From Antedon mediterranea (Eukaryota; Echinodermata; Crinoidea; Comatulida; Antedonidae): 60,000 nt of DNA. A model generated the notes under the pieces. It was not told where the DNA came from. It did no database searches and worked only from the letters and a program-made list of their open reading frames with translations. How positions within the stretch are numbered: position 1 is the stretch's first letter; each line of letters opens with the position of its first letter. Below are positions 20,534 to 33,530 of the stretch, piece after piece. The translations under genes and the position numbers were made by a program. The stretch spans positions 7,796,288 to 7,856,287 of the forward strand of contig NC_092676.1 of assembly GCF_964355755.1 (NCBI RefSeq), in the 5' to 3' direction.

Positions 20534-23500
20534 GAATAATTTTTAAAAGAACTTAGAACCATAAAAACAGAATTAAAAAGATTACCTGAACTTGACATAA
20601 TTCTAAAGTTATTTACAATTTGACTGAGTAAATATAGCTAGAGTTTGTGTAATAATCTGTTACAGTACGTGGATTTCTTCAAGTAAAATCTCTTGCCTTT
20701 TGATAGAGTGCAGAAGTACGTAAGCACTGCCCTAAGCAATCTACACTATACAACAGTAGACACAGAATAATTAGGATTTGACATTTAAATCAAACAAATG
20801 ATGAGTAATTAACTTTAAGAGGCAATTTATTACTAGACTATGATAAAAGTTCAATGCTCTGGTGAATAAAACTTTGCTATTAATAATTGTCTGTAATATT
20901 AATAATAATAATTGTACAATAAAATATCATTTTGTAAATTTCTAGTTAAAATCTCTTTCTCCCATATCCATAAGATATTTGTTTTATACTGTTAAAATGA
21001 TATTTTATGATAGATTTATTGTAGAATAACAGAAAACATAACTATTAATTAAGATGCAATACTGCATTTCAATCAATGTAACGAAATAAATTTTAAAATA
21101 TATTTTACTCTAAAGAGGTAAACATTGCTGAGAGGGAATTTAGTAGTCCCTTTTATAGTTAGTTATTAGTCCCAATAGAAGACAACTTAAACCATCTTCA
21201 CTACATTGGAATTCTACATTTTTTTTAACAGTTGTAATTTGTTTCCAATTTGATAAATGAAATTACACCTTACAGTGAAATAGTACTGTACTTACATTGC
21301 AATATAAAACTTAAATTGCTATTGTCTATTGTCAGATAGAATCCAGGTACTACAGTAAAGTAGTATAAAGTAACACACATCTAAAGCGTCTGATCTTTAG
21401 TCACCGAGTGATTCAACCTATTCTCCAAAAATTCCCAAGAGTTCTCACAGAATTTAAAAGCCCACAACAAATTTCTCGCTTTTTTTATTCCAAAGAATAC
21501 CATAAAGATGCAAAACTATGAGATATTGTTTCTTATTCTTTCTTAAGCAAACAACCTTTTACTCCAGAATACAAAGAAAACAAAAGATGTTGAAAAAACA
21601 AGTTTAACACACAAGTACACTCGAATAGAGTATCAAACACTACCATGACGCCGAGGGAGGAGTGGAAACATTGAAATAATTGTTTTTTTTAAATCATAAC
21701 TTTGTTTTACTGTTTTTCTATTGTTTGAAATATTAAAGAATTTAATAAAATAACTATTAAGCCTTATTTATGATCATTGTTGTGAAAACGACAACACAGC
21801 AATTACATAAAGGGAAGAATAAGATTATTTATTCTTGAGTGAAGAAGGATAGTGAAGTTGTGTAACAATGTGGTTCAAGTTACCAATTTGTTTCAGGTTT
21901 TTTTTCATGAGTGCAGAGATTTGAGAGGCTGCTTAGACTCTAAATAGTACCTTTTTCTTTTAAGGTCTTTTTCTAGTTAAATAATCTCAACCTTCTTCCT
22001 CCCCATAATTTAGGATTGATTCAAATAAAAACTGACTGTATACACACTGTTATACAGTGGTTCTAGTCTGTGTCTCAACAAAGATAAATATTTTGGCACA
22101 TATTGCGTTTCATATGCATAATACTTGAGCTCGTTTCCCAACGAAATGCCAACACCAACTGGTGGAATAAAATGAAAAAGACAAATTGAAGACAGACTTG
22201 AGGCAAATCTACTGTATACCTATTGTAGCATCATCATCTACAGTACTTGCAGGATACCCCCAGTCCAAAATGTTATGACTGAAGACTAAATATGCTATAG
22301 AAATCAAAACAGGCTTCTTAGCAGATTTAGTTCAGATCTTTAGTACTACTTCAGAACTACTGTATAAAGAGTCTGCTCATTAGATTAATTATTTTGTTTC
22401 AAAGCTAAGAGAATTTTGACAAAGTAGTAGTTACCTTTTGCTGTGGTTTTACAGTATACCATACTGTAGGCCTACAATATACAAGTATCAGCTCAAGGAA
22501 CAGAACTGTACAGTATTATGCAAAATACTAAAACTGTATGTTTTTAAAGTATGATGTTTGAATTTCATTGTGTTTTTGTCCATAGAGCAAAGAAACTATG
22601 ATTTTTCAGACCAGGGAAGGGTGAAATCAGACACAGTTGGCAATGACAATGAAGAAAAACCTGGTAAATATATACAATTTACACAGTCATTATCAAGATA
22701 GTCAAGTCAATACAAATTTAGACAATGTTCATTCAGTAGCTGTTTACTTTGAAGTGGACTGCAGCGGTACTGGTTGTACATCGCCAGTAATGTTTGTACG
22801 GTTCATGCAAATTGTATTGACTAAAAGTAAATAAATGGCTGCGTTTCGGCTTCTCACAACTGACACTGACTATGAATCAATAGAATGGGTTCACTCAACC
22901 ACAAAAGCTTTTCTAAATACTTTACTAGTGTACGGCTATCTTTTTGCTGTTGTTTAGCATCTGTCCCATTAGGTTTTAACTATACAAAAGTTACTTATTT
23001 TAAAACAGGAAATTCACTACTAATACTATTATAGCATTATGGTTTTAACTTTACTCCATTCATCAAGTTTAGTATTGTCGAGGACAGAACATTTTCATTA
23101 ATAAAATGTTACCATTTAGGCCTACACAATACTGTACTACTTTTTGTAGAATTTGTATTGCTTTCTTGTGCATAAATTGTGAATACTATTTTTATAGTAT
23201 AGTTTAGAAAATTGTACACAAATACTGTATATCAGATTGAAATTCTTTTACAATTTTTTGCTGAGAGAAAATAGCTAAAAATTACCAAATCCTTGAAGAC
23301 TTTCTTTAATATAGGATCATATATTTAAACAGGAAGTTATTAAATTAAATAAATTCTAACAGAATTTTTTGAATTCAAAGCGATCCAACTAAAGAAGTAA
23401 AATATCTAAATCTAAAATAATATTTTAGATTGGTTTCAAATCTATACATATCTGATACCATCTTTCTTAAGCACCCATAAAGAAGATCATTTCCAGTGGC

Positions 23501-24846
23501 TGGGCTTAAACCAAAGCTTTGTTTCTAATGATAGGCAATCCTTGGCTCTGATATAAATTAGGCTTTGTTTCAGCCGAGGTCTTTCTCGTTTTATTTTAAG
23601 CCAATTGAAACTGATCTTTTGTAAGCAATCAGACGGACATGTTTGATCAGGAATCATGTTACAAAGACCTTAAGTTGAAGGAATATATCTGATAGTAGCG
23701 CCTTTATAAATATAGTGTTACTGTGGTGTAGCCAAATGTGTAGATTCAGATGGGAACACTGAACAGTACTATAAAGTTAAACACTTAGGTTATATAATAT
23801 AAACTTGAGAACTTTGGTATACAAGCGCCTTGACTTAAATATTAGTGTACTGTGGATTCAGATGCGGACACTGACGAGTACTGTAAAATTAAAAACTGTT
23901 TTTAATGTTATTTTTAATAGCAAGCTGTAGTTGTGCTAGACAGGTTATATAATATAATAATATAAACTTGAGAACATGGTATACTGTAGTAATAGGGCCT
24001 TGTTTTAAATATTGGTGTTACTGTGGTGTAGCCAATGTGTAGATTCAGAATGATGCGGAACAGAAGAATACTGTGAAGATAAATTTGTTTAGCAAGCTTT
24101 AGTTGTGCTGGACAGCAGGTGTCGAGCCTACTAAAAGTCACATAATCCAAGTTTTAATTTCACCACTAATGACATAAGGCAGGGGGAAAGGCCCCTGTTT
24201 AGCACTCATAAGAACCCTCCAACACTGGGTAGTTGCATTGGGGCTGCCCATGCTCTGGGGTTTAGCCAGTGAGTGCTCATAGCCATTTACACCACTGTCT
24301 AGGCCAACGATGCTGCAATGGAGGACCTACATTTTAATATAAGCATTAAATTATGGGATACACCGTAATAAAGATGAAGAAATAAATTGACATAGATAAT
24401 CTGAGGTGGAAATCAAAGGGCAATGTAAAATAACATTAATGTCTAGATACTGTAGAGTATACGACCATAATGAATATCTAAGTAGGCCTACTGTAATTAC
24501 CAAGCTCAATTGAATGTTATCATCAGCAGATCATCAACAAATGATATTTATTTAGAAGATTGAATAGAGATACCTTTATTTACAACTGGTTGTGCAAGAA
24601 AGCAAAATAAATAGTGTGTCATACAGTACCACATAATGTTTTTTATTCAATAAACATGCAGGATATAAATCATAAATAGGTACTGTATGATTAAACATGT
24701 GATGTATGATAAAAGTTTAAGAGCACATGAAAACATTTTGTGGAATGTGGTCTACAGTATATAGATACGTGTCATAATGTACAAGAAGATCTAAAGGAGG
24801 GAAAAGGAATATTAATATTGGAAGAGAAGGGGGAAGGTGAAAGAGA
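20534..24846. other. Gene-poor stretch
   Basis: AT-rich with many TACTGTA/TACAGTA words. No exon chain, RNA gene or complete element was identified. A weak 54-nt exon candidate (22610-22663, plus strand) and a GC-richer 24180-24330 patch stand out, but neither can be assigned. Confidence 0.45.
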
Positions 24847-24848
24847 GT

Positions 24849-25761
24849 TAAAGACACCTTCTCTACGTTTTTTAGATCTAACTTAAGATCACAAACTATG
24901 TTTAATGTAAAATTAAAACTATATGGTCCTATTGCGATAACTTTTTTCATCTTTAAATGGTTAAAAATGTGAAAAATAAGTCGATTATAATAATTATAGC
25001 GGCCCGCTATAAATCCCAAAAATGCATTGCGCGCGGATTGATATTTTTGTTTTTCTTCTGTAATTCACCCACTTTTCGATCGATAGTGAGGCCAAAACAA
25101 ATGGAAGACTCCTAACTTTTCACTGAAAATACCGGGTTTTCTGGCAAAAATATAAAGACAATTAATGCAGCAACTATACAACGTCAGGCTAGGTATATAG
25201 CTAACGTACCTGCCAAAATTGATACAGTGTTCAGAAACCATCAATCAATTCAAAAGAAATATCAGGAAACATCTCAAAGAGGTTATGCTTGAAAGATTAT
25301 AATTTATATTTATATTGTTACTACATGTGTTATTGTTTATTGTAAATGTTTATTCTTATGGTGTTTTTATCCTTAAGGGCCACAATGGAAATAAGTTTGA
25401 CCTTTGGTTACTTTTTTGTGTTACCCTGAATTCATTCTTTGTATTTTTTTTTATGTTGTGTTATTTTATGAATTCGAATAAAGAAATGAAAAATGAAATG
25501 AAAAGTACAATGTTCGTAAGTTACCGATGTTTACCAGCTAGGCCTACAAAACTAAGCCTAGCTAGGCTAGGCCTAAAGACCGTCCACAAGAGGTCATTCG
25601 CCGCAAGCTACTTACCGGTAGGTAGTGCATTGTTTCTCACTTTTTATCATAATTTACCATAAAACGTACATTTACGACAAGGAATGACCTGGTTTAATGT
25701 TTTTAAAGTAATATATTTATTATTTCTACAAAACGTCACAAATTGTAGGGAAGGTGTCTTT
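24849..25761. mobile_element. MITE copy B (TAAAGACACCTTCTCTAC family), interrupted by a LINE
   Basis: Same body and ends as 9991-10783 (TTTTTTAGATCTAA, GCGGCCCGCTATAAATCCC, GGAATGACCTGGTTTAATG, GTAGGGAAGGTGTCTTT). A 0.3 kb LINE 3' fragment interrupts it between CTAACGTAC and AATGTTCGTAAG. Confidence 0.85.
25209..25508 (+). mobile_element. LINE 3' fragment inserted in MITE copy B
   Basis: It encodes the end of a non-LTR ORF2 (frame ending NQFKRNIRKHLKEVMLERL and stop near 25300), a 3' UTR with AAGGGCCACAATGGAAATAA and a GAAATGAAAAATGAAATG tail. The domain-end style and the GGCCACAATGG motif fit CR1/Jockey-superfamily elements. 5'-truncated. Confidence 0.7.
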
Positions 25762-25772
25762 GTTCTTGGATC

Positions 25773-26210
25773 TGTAGCAGACCTACCACATAGCTTTTAA
25801 ACAATTCAACATTTACTTTTAATTTGATTATTTATACATCCTCTATATATCTCTTTATTTAACCTCACATTGACAGGTTACCTTCCTGTTACCTTCAATT
25901 TTCTAGCTAATGGATTTTAAGAATGTTAATGACTCTAACAGAAAACCACATTAATTCTCTTAATCCTAATTGGTCAGATGAGATGGGCCAAGCCCAATAT
26001 TACCATGCACTGACCACATTATTAACACACTCTTTTCTCAACCAGCATCTTAGCTACACCGTTTATTGCTCTGTCTTATCAAATATTGTATATTGTATAT
26101 TTTATCTATTTATTGAGAATCCTCACTTGATTCACTTGGAATAAATTGCATAGTTTACTGTATACATTTAGTAGTTGTTTTGTTTTACCGTTGCGCCGAC
26201 AATTACTAAA
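25773..26210 (+). repeat. 5' LTR
   Basis: It begins TGTAGCAGACC and ends AATTACTAAA. A TGTAGC...CTAAA boundary is set by comparison with the 3' copy and the GATC duplication. The terminal bases are not the usual CA. The 73-codon open frame inside is identical in both LTRs and is not a gene. Confidence 0.93.
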
Positions 26211-26225
26211 GTGGTGACCCTCGAC
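26211..26225 (+). promoter_or_regulatory. Primer-binding site candidate
   Basis: GTGGTGACCCTCGAC directly follows the 5' LTR. The TGG start is as expected for pairing with a tRNA 3' CCA end. The tRNA could not be identified by eye. Confidence 0.6.
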
Positions 26226-26250
26226 TTTCTTATACCGAATTTAACTTAAA

Positions 26251-27183
26251 ATGGAAGGACAACAGCAACAACGACAGCTACCGCAACCTCCAGCACAACC
26301 CCAGCACCAGGAACAACCTGTGGTGCCCGCTCCTGACGCAGCAACCGTCAACAGGCCAATTTCTTCGGTAGCGTTGAAACTGCCTCCATACTGGCCCAAT
26401 GATCCGATATTGTGGTTCACCCAAGTGGAAGCACAGTTCACAACGCGTGGGATTACAGTAGATGCTACAAAATACGCTTACTTAGTCGGATCATTGCAAC
26501 CTGAAATTGCGCAGGAAGTTCGGGATCTACTTCTCAACCCGCCTACTGATAACAGGTATGTGAACTTGAAAGATACCTTAATACGTCGGACAACTGACTC
26601 CGACCAACAGCGCCTCTGCCAACTCCTGACGGCCGAGGAGTTGGGGGATAGGAAACCGTCGCAATTATACCGACGGATGTTACAACTCTTAGGCGACAGG
26701 CCACTTGAATCTTCAATTATGAAACAACTATTCTTAAGTCGCCTCCCAACTAATGTACAGCTTATCCTAGCTGCAACCAAAGATGAGTTGGACCTGGGAA
26801 GCTTGACATCATTGGCTGACAAAATTATTGAAGTATCTGTAACTGCAACTGCGCCAACAAGTGTATCGGCAGTACACACGGACAATACACCCTCCTTGTC
26901 TGCGACCCTTGAAAACCTGCAAAAACAGATTCAACAACTGTCGACGCAAGTTAATTCCTTGCAATCTGACCGACGGCACAACAGATATCAAAGTCGCAGC
27001 ACAAGTCGACATCGAAATCGATCGAGTGGTAGGCATTCATCTCCTGCTCAACCTAACAGTACCAATCGCTCAGCTCAACATTCAAACAACACTCCTCAAC
27101 TCTGTTGGTACCATGAAAAATTTGGAGTAAATGCTCGAAAATGCAATCCGCCGTGTTCGGAAAACTCCAACGCCGACAACTAA
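26251..27183 (+). CDS. gag: Retrotransposon Gag
   Basis: 310 residues starting at ATG 26251, 40 nt after the 5' LTR. The N-terminus is Gln/Pro-rich. The central capsid-like region (about 50-190) contains [19 protein letters not shown], which resembles Gag of Ty3/gypsy (Metaviridae) elements in arthropods and echinoderms. An arginine/serine-rich stretch (about 240-270) precedes a C-terminal Cys-His motif (CWYHEKFG...KCNPPC, about 284-301), a variant zinc knuckle for RNA binding. It would assemble particles that package the element RNA. It overlaps pol by 43 nt in a different frame. Confidence 0.9.
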   Translation: MEGQQQQRQLPQPPAQPQHQEQPVVPAPDAATVNRPISSVALKLPPYWPNDPILWFTQVEAQFTTRGITVDATKYAYLVGSLQPEIAQEVRDLLLNPPTDNRYVNLKDTLIRRTTDSDQQRLCQLLTAEELGDRKPSQLYRRMLQLLGDRPLESSIMKQLFLSRLPTNVQLILAATKDELDLGSLTSLADKIIEVSVTATAPTSVSAVHTDNTPSLSATLENLQKQIQQLSTQVNSLQSDRRHNRYQSRSTSRHRNRSSGRHSSPAQPNSTNRSAQHSNNTPQLCWYHEKFGVNARKCNPPCSENSNADN

Positions 27184-30100
27184 ATGCGACGAATGTTGCT
27201 GGCCGTCAATTCGTAAGTCGCCTTTTCTTTATTGTTAATCAATTATCCAAACAACGTTTCCTCATAGACACTGGGGCAGAAGTTAGCGTTGTTCCACCTA
27301 CTCGCCATGAGCGTCTACATAGGCGACAAGAGTCTACTTTGACTGCCGCAAATAATACATCTATCAACACTTATGGACATCGCTCTGTAACCTTAGACTT
27401 AGGTTTGAGACGAACATCTCAATGGTTATTTGTTGTCGCAGACGTCACACACCCCATCATAGGGGCTGATTTTTTAAGACATTTTGGACTGTTAGTCGAT
27501 ATGAATAATCGACGACTCATTGACACTACCACCAACCTGAGTATTCAAGGTGTCGCCTCCAAAACTTCGCCTCTCGGTCTTATATTTACCACTCTTGAGG
27601 CTAAGTCCAATTGGGACTACATTCTTACAAAATTCCCAAACATTACACGCCCTTGTTATCAGGAAGCGTCGCTAAAACACGATGTGACACATCATATTCA
27701 GACCCATAGTCCACCAATTTCGTCACATCCTCGACGGCTCGCACATGACCGCTGCAAAACAGCCAGACATGAATTTGAACACATGATGCAGCTTGGAATT
27801 ATACGCCCCTCTAAAAGTAACTGGGCATCACCTTTACATATGGTGCCTAAGAAAACTCCTGGGGATTGGCGTCCCTGTGGGGATTATCGAGCATTGAACA
27901 ATGCTACTGTTGCAGATCGGTATCCTATCCCGTACATGCACGATTTTACAGCATCTCTGCACGGATCCACTATATTTTCTAAGATTGATCTCGTCCGAGC
28001 TTACCATCAGATACCAGTTGAACCTGCTGATGTTCATAAAACAGCAATTACTACACCATTTGGACTTTTTGAATTTGTTAGAATGCCATTTGGCCTCCGC
28101 AATGCCGCTCAAACTTTTCAACGTTTTATTGATCAGGTAACGCGTGGATTGGATTTTTGCTACGCTTATATCGACGACCTGCTTGTTGCAAGTTCCAACG
28201 CCGAGGAACACGAAACTCATCTTCATCAACTATTCACACGTCTTAATGAGTATGGCGTTGTTCTCAACCCAGCGAAATGCCAATTTGGAGTTTCGTCACT
28301 CGAGTTTCTTGGACATCATGTTGATTCGCAAGGTGTCCGACCACTTCAAGTAAAGGTCGAAGCGATACAAAACTTTCCACAACCAACTTCTTTACGCAAA
28401 CTACGTGAATTCCTTGGACTTATTAACTTTTATAGGCGATTTATACCGCAGTGTGCCCAGATTTTACAACCTGTCACAGCTCTACTTGTTGGGGCAGGTA
28501 AGAAACAGGATCTGGTATGGACCGACGCAGCTTTATTGGGATTTAATAATATTAAAGTCGCCCTCGCAAGTGCTACACTTCTCATCCATCCGCAGCCAGA
28601 TGCACCTTTAAGTATCATGGTTGACGCTTCGGATGTGGCCATAGGGGGTATACTACAACAATGCATTGACAACAATTGGCAACCTATTTCATTTTTCTCA
28701 CAGAAGTTGAAACCAGCGCAGACGCGATACAGCACATTTGGTCGTGAACTTTTGGCGGCATACCTTTCAGTTAAACATTTTCGTCATTCACTTGAAGGAC
28801 GCTCATTTCATATTTTTACTGACCATAAGCCACTTGTGTATGCTTTACTCGCCAAACCAGATCGTCACTCGCCACGCGAAATCCGTCATCTCGATTTCAT
28901 ATCTCAATTCACAACGGACATACGCCATGTGAGTGGAAAAGCTAATGCAGCAGCTGATGCATTGTCGCGAATCGAACTTAATACTTTCAGTCACAACACA
29001 ACTAACATTGTTGATTTTAGTCTTATTGCTGCTGCACAAAAGAATGACGATGAATTGCACAAGCTACTTGAATCACCGTCTTCACTACAATTTCAAAACT
29101 TTCCAATTCCAACTTCTGACTCTACAATTCTTTGTGATATTTCCAAAGGCAATCCACGTCCATATATCCCACAAGAATTCAGACGCATAATATTTGACAC
29201 TCTACATTCGCTATCACATCCTGGTATACGAGCAACACAACGTTTAATTACTGACCGTTTCGTATGGCCAGCAATCAATCGTGATGTACGACGATGGTCT
29301 CAAACATGCATTCAATGTCAACGTTCCAAAGTACACCGGCACACCGTTTCGCCACTCTCTACTTTTTCTACACCTGACGCCCGTTTTGACCATGTACATA
29401 TAGATATTGTTGGACCTCTCCCTCCGTCAAATGGTTTTTCTTATTTACTCACTTTTATCGATCGTTTTACTCGATGGCCCGAAGCCGTACCTATTCCGGA
29501 TATCACAGCCGATACTGTCGCACACGCATTTGTCAATCGATGGATCGCTTCATTCGGAATACCTTCAACCATTACAACAGATCGAGGAAGACAATTTGAA
29601 TCTGCATTATTTCATTCACTCGCCAACTTACTAGGAACTAAGCACATTCATACAACTGCCTACCATCCTATTGCGAACGGACTTGTAGAACGTTTTCATC
29701 GACATTTGAAGGGTTCTCTCAAAGCACATAATGATCACACTAAATGGACAGAACATTTACCTATAGTACTTTTAGGCATTCGTACAGCCCTTAAGGCTGA
29801 TCTAGGTCATAGTGCAGCTGAACTTGTTTATGGCACTACTTTAAGATTACCTGGACAATTCTTTAATTCAAACTCTGAACATTGTGATTATTCTAATTAT
29901 ATTGATAGATTGCGTGATAATATGAGTAAACTACGTCCCACACCTACCCGCACCAACTCTAACCGTAAATCCTATATCAATCAAGAAATATTTAATTGTA
30001 CCCATGTTTTTGTGCGAAGGGACTCTGTTCGAAAACCCTTACAACGTCCATATGATGGTCCATTTAAGGTATTAAGTCGAACAGACAAACACTTTGTTCT

Positions 30101-30326
30101 CGATCTAAATGGTCGACAGGACACAGTCAGTATTGATCGCTTAAAGGTAGCTCATTTGGATACTGATATATTTAAAAGCCAAGAGCAAACCCTCACTCCC
30201 AAGCTACAAGCATCACCCCTAGTCAAACCAACTAACCCGTCACCCATTTTGGCAACCCCTCCCCGTACTACTCGTTCTGGTAGACATGTTCATTTCCCTC
30301 AACGTTTTGTCTCGTTCTATCATTAA
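27141..30326 (+). CDS. pol: Retrotransposon Pol (protease, RT, RNase H, integrase)
   Basis: 1061 residues from the first ATG in the frame. The frame is open from 27117, in the -1 register relative to gag. Aspartic protease DTGAE is at about 43. Reverse transcriptase has LVRAYHQI and the YIDDLL catalytic box at about 343. RNase H has [10 protein letters not shown] at about 495 and a TDHKPLVYA motif. Integrase has an HHCC finger (H..H then CIQCQRSK, about 690-732) and the D,D,E core (HIDIVGP about 754, TTDRG about 813, NGLVERFH about 850). The order PR-RT-RH-IN defines Ty3/gypsy. No stop or frameshift is seen. Expression probably uses -1 frameshifting or reinitiation in the 27117-27183 overlap, though no canonical slippery heptamer is obvious. 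Confidence 0.95.
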   Translation: MQSAVFGKLQRRQLNATNVAGRQFVSRLFFIVNQLSKQRFLIDTGAEVSVVPPTRHERLHRRQESTLTAANNTSINTYGHRSVTLDLGLRRTSQWLFVVADVTHPIIGADFLRHFGLLVDMNNRRLIDTTTNLSIQGVASKTSPLGLIFTTLEAKSNWDYILTKFPNITRPCYQEASLKHDVTHHIQTHSPPISSHPRRLAHDRCKTARHEFEHMMQLGIIRPSKSNWASPLHMVPKKTPGDWRPCGDYRALNNATVADRYPIPYMHDFTASLHGSTIFSKIDLVRAYHQIPVEPADVHKTAITTPFGLFEFVRMPFGLRNAAQTFQRFIDQVTRGLDFCYAYIDDLLVASSNAEEHETHLHQLFTRLNEYGVVLNPAKCQFGVSSLEFLGHHVDSQGVRPLQVKVEAIQNFPQPTSLRKLREFLGLINFYRRFIPQCAQILQPVTALLVGAGKKQDLVWTDAALLGFNNIKVALASATLLIHPQPDAPLSIMVDASDVAIGGILQQCIDNNWQPISFFSQKLKPAQTRYSTFGRELLAAYLSVKHFRHSLEGRSFHIFTDHKPLVYALLAKPDRHSPREIRHLDFISQFTTDIRHVSGKANAAADALSRIELNTFSHNTTNIVDFSLIAAAQKNDDELHKLLESPSSLQFQNFPIPTSDSTILCDISKGNPRPYIPQEFRRIIFDTLHSLSHPGIRATQRLITDRFVWPAINRDVRRWSQTCIQCQRSKVHRHTVSPLSTFSTPDARFDHVHIDIVGPLPPSNGFSYLLTFIDRFTRWPEAVPIPDITADTVAHAFVNRWIASFGIPSTITTDRGRQFESALFHSLANLLGTKHIHTTAYHPIANGLVERFHRHLKGSLKAHNDHTKWTEHLPIVLLGIRTALKADLGHSAAELVYGTTLRLPGQFFNSNSEHCDYSNYIDRLRDNMSKLRPTPTRTNSNRKSYINQEIFNCTHVFVRRDSVRKPLQRPYDGPFKVLSRTDKHFVLDLNGRQDTVSIDRLKVAHLDTDIFKSQEQTLTPKLQASPLVKPTNPSPILATPPRTTRSGRHVHFPQRFVSFYH

Positions 30327-30334
30327 TTCTTTCA

Positions 30335-30349
30335 CTGGAAGGGGGCTCC
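30335..30349 (+). other. Polypurine tract
   Basis: CTGGAAGGGGGCTCC immediately precedes the 3' LTR. The purine run is the expected plus-strand primer. Confidence 0.75.
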
Positions 30350-30787
30350 TGTAGCAGACCTACCACATAGCTTTTAAACAATTCAACATTTACTTTTAAT
30401 TTGATTATTTATACATCCTCTATATATCTCTTTATTTAACCTCACATTGACAGGTTACCTTCCTGTTACCTTCAATTTTCTAGCTAATGGATTTTAAGAA
30501 TGTTAATGACTCTAACAGAAAACCACATTAATTCTCTTAATCCTAATTGGTCAGATGAGATGGGCCAAGCCCAATATTACCATGCACTGACCACATTATT
30601 AACACACTCTTTTCTCAACCAGCATCTTAGCTACACCGTTTATTGCTCTGTCTTATCAAATATTGTATATTGTATATTTTATCTATTTATTGAGAATCCT
30701 CACTTGATTCACTTGGAATAAATTGCATAGTTTACTGTATACATTTAGTAGTTGTTTTGTTTTACCGTTGCGCCGACAATTACTAAA
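30350..30787 (+). repeat. 3' LTR
   Basis: 438 bp, matching the 5' LTR along its whole length by eye, including the internal 73-codon frame. Confidence 0.93.
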
Positions 30788-30791
30788 GATC

Positions 30792-32985
30792 CATAACAGG
30801 AAGAAGCTGTCTACAGTAATTTTATATTTTTAAAGTTAAAAACCTTATAATTTTAAATCTTATCCTAATAATATCATTGTACAACCAATTCAACGTCAAT
30901 AATGATATCTTAATATTTACTGACTCAATATTTATTATTTGTATACTGTGGATGACACAGGTATGTGGGTAGGGTACGTTAACACACTTATAGATAAAAC
31001 AAAACTATATTGGCAGATTACTTACAGTTTACACCAGTAGGCATAATTGTATACTGAATTTGGTGTAGGCATAATTGTATACTGAATTCTATGAATTTTT
31101 GGAAATAAATAAAACATTTAAATGCAATAAACAAATATAATATAAAACCCCTATTGAATTAAGTTGACCAAATATTCAACCCATGACAAGATACCAAGGA
31201 CATTACTCAATGATTTCGTAATAATCAAGTGCTTTTTATATTATTGTATTTTTCCATCAATGAAGCATTAGTCTTATTGAATAGAAATCAATTCAGGCTA
31301 GGTGTGAATATTGCTTGAGGTAGGATAAAAGGCGCTGGAATGCACCTCTGCTTTTATATCAATTGTGATTGGTAGACACGGTTGATCCTAGTTGTATTTG
31401 AAAAACAACAAAATACTGTAGGACTGTATGGTATCAGTTACTACAGTTTTTATACAATGCATGAATGAAAGATTTTCCTGAAACATGATCCCAGTTCTGT
31501 ACTGCTTTTTTAGTAGTCGTTATTGCCAAATGGGAGACATTTGAGACCAAACAAAATGTTCATGACAATAAAAAAAAAAAATGAAGATGATGATGACTAT
31601 AACAAAACATACTTTCTATATCATTTCCTATCTTTTCATTAGATCAACTAATAAAATAGTAATGTATTGTATACATTTTCTAGACTTGACTACAAAAAAG
31701 TTTATGTGGCTTTGATTTATCTGTTGATAAACAGTAGTATACTAGTATTTTTATTAATTGACAGTCATTTATCAAATCTCCTAAAAACCGTACTTTGACT
31801 GACAAATCACTATTCTTGGTCCAAATCAATGCACAATTTAAAAGCTTCTTATCAATTAGCAGACCTGTGTATGTACATAGTTAGGCACAAACAAACTTGA
31901 ATATCTACAGTACTGCACCTCCCAAGGGCATCCAAACAGCTGACACAAGTGTGCTTTACCTGACAGTAAAACCACAAAGCTAAGCAAGATTTTTTCATAG
32001 GTAAACATTTATCAGTACAAAGCCCATCAAATGGCCAGTAAAAACAGAAAATCACAAGAAAGAGACATTATTTGAACAGGAATAACAAAATTCTATGCGA
32101 TACTAGTCAGATTTCAGTACAGGTATTTATACAGAAAGCTACTTGTGATTTTTGTGGTAGAAATCTCAGGATATATTACAAACAAGTTACTTTGGTTTTC
32201 TTGGATTTATACAATGAAAAGAATTACAAAAACCAATAGTGGTGTTAGTAGTCTATGATGAGTGCCACTTTCCTGGACATTAGCCCTGCTCTCTGGAGAC
32301 AGTGAACAAAAAGTAGAAGAATGTTATTTTACACCCCTATGAAATGGGACAGTCCACAATATGTATAACCCTGACATGTAACACAAACTGTTTCATGTTT
32401 GAAAAGTCAACTGAAAATAGGAACATTTTTGGGATGAAACCGACCAAAAAAAAAAAGATTGGAATTTAAGGAACAACAATAAAATGTTGACATTAGATAT
32501 TATTTGATTGACTGGTCACTCACAAACACCTTACAGTGAGCACTCCCAATCCCTGCATATGTTTGATGAACACATCAGATGATTATCTGCTTAAAACAGC
32601 CCAGTCAAATATGCCTTATTTTATGAGTATTTATTGTGACCTATATTGCATCACTGACAGCAACCAATATCATTCAACCTGTTTGGTAGAGCATAGAAAT
32701 ATTAGCGTCAATTTGCTTAAGCTTTTAATGCTCAAAAGCTTCTATTGAATTCAAGAAAAGAAAACGTTTCCGGTTAAATACAAAACACTATTTTATTATG
32801 TTGTTGAATACATGATTAAAATTGTATAAACGAAAAGATGGAGCCTACAATACAAATTTGTTTAATTGTCTATAATTTTGAATTTAAATTTTGATGGTAC
32901 AAATTAATATCTTGAGCTTTTTTAATGTTCACCTGTTCTATCAAAATAACATAATATTTTTTTATAAATTTGTTTTTGTTTTTTA
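30792..32985. other. No gene seen
   Basis: AT-rich spacer. Short frames (for example 31852-32055) lack motifs. No element ends were found. Confidence 0.5.
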
Positions 32986-33530
32986 GGCTGCTTCAACTGT
33001 TAAGTCAGTTGGGTGGGAGTCACTGAATATCGACAATGAAGGTGACTACACCTACCCTCTAATTACAAAAAGATGCAGAAAGGGGCACTAAAATGGATGA
33101 GTCATAGACACAGACAAATATTGATTTGTTAAAAAATTGCATGAACATCATATTCCGTAAGATCTAAAATCGTAAGACCCAACACTCAGTAAGGATTATT
33201 GCGTTACAGAATTTGCTGGAAATTGATGGCGTAGTATGTGACTAAACGACTATCAGGCGCATCGAAGTACCAGTAGAAAGATCCAGAAAGAGACACCAGA
33301 ATGTACGAGTTGCAGACAGAGACAAAGAAGGTAGTGACCTCTACGAAACGGCTTGAAAAGCCAACACAATGGATCGAGCGAATGGAGCATAAAATGTGAC
33401 AACTCGAGGAAAACAACCAACAACTACACAAAAAGAACATAGAATTAACTAATTGCAACCGACAAATCGCGATCTACATCAACATTCTAGAAAGTAGTAA
33501 TGAAAACGTATTTTATTCGTATTTATAAAT
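32986..33530 (+). pseudogene. Decayed coiled-coil coding block, unassigned
   Basis: A TTTTTTAG acceptor precedes about 35 open codons (starting AASTVKSVGWESLN) ending in TAA near 33091. Further on, one frame across about 33240-33527 reads Glu/Gln/Lys-rich coiled-coil-like sequence (RMYELQTETKK, then QLEENNQQLHKKNIELTN) but contains in-frame TAG and TGA. The segment AGAAAGG(G/A)CAC...ACAGACAAA occurs twice (near 33070 and 33280), suggesting an old internal duplication. I infer a degraded gene or retroelement piece; its family is not recognised. Confidence 0.35.

Larger units (their letters stand above)
25773..30787 (+). mobile_element. Complete Ty3/gypsy LTR retrotransposon
   Basis: Two 438-bp LTRs, in order gag, pol. 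The element is flanked by GATC (25769-25772 and 30788-30791), a 4-bp target duplication. The LTRs look identical by eye, implying a recent insertion. A TGGTGACCC primer-binding-like site follows the 5' LTR. A GGAAGGGGG polypurine tract precedes the 3' LTR. No envelope frame is present. Both frames are open with the key residues in place, so the copy may be competent. Confidence 0.95.

Noticed and set aside
24180-24330. An RNA gene in the GC-richer patch
   Set aside because: No recognisable conserved RNA core or promoter boxes could be identified by eye.
25923-26144. 73-codon frame in the 5' LTR (and its copy at 30500-30721)
   Set aside because: It is duplicated exactly because both LTRs are identical. 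There are no motifs and it is not upstream of any other gene.
26251-30326. An envelope gene making the gypsy element a retrovirus
   Set aside because: Pol ends 23 bp before the 3' LTR and no third frame exists.
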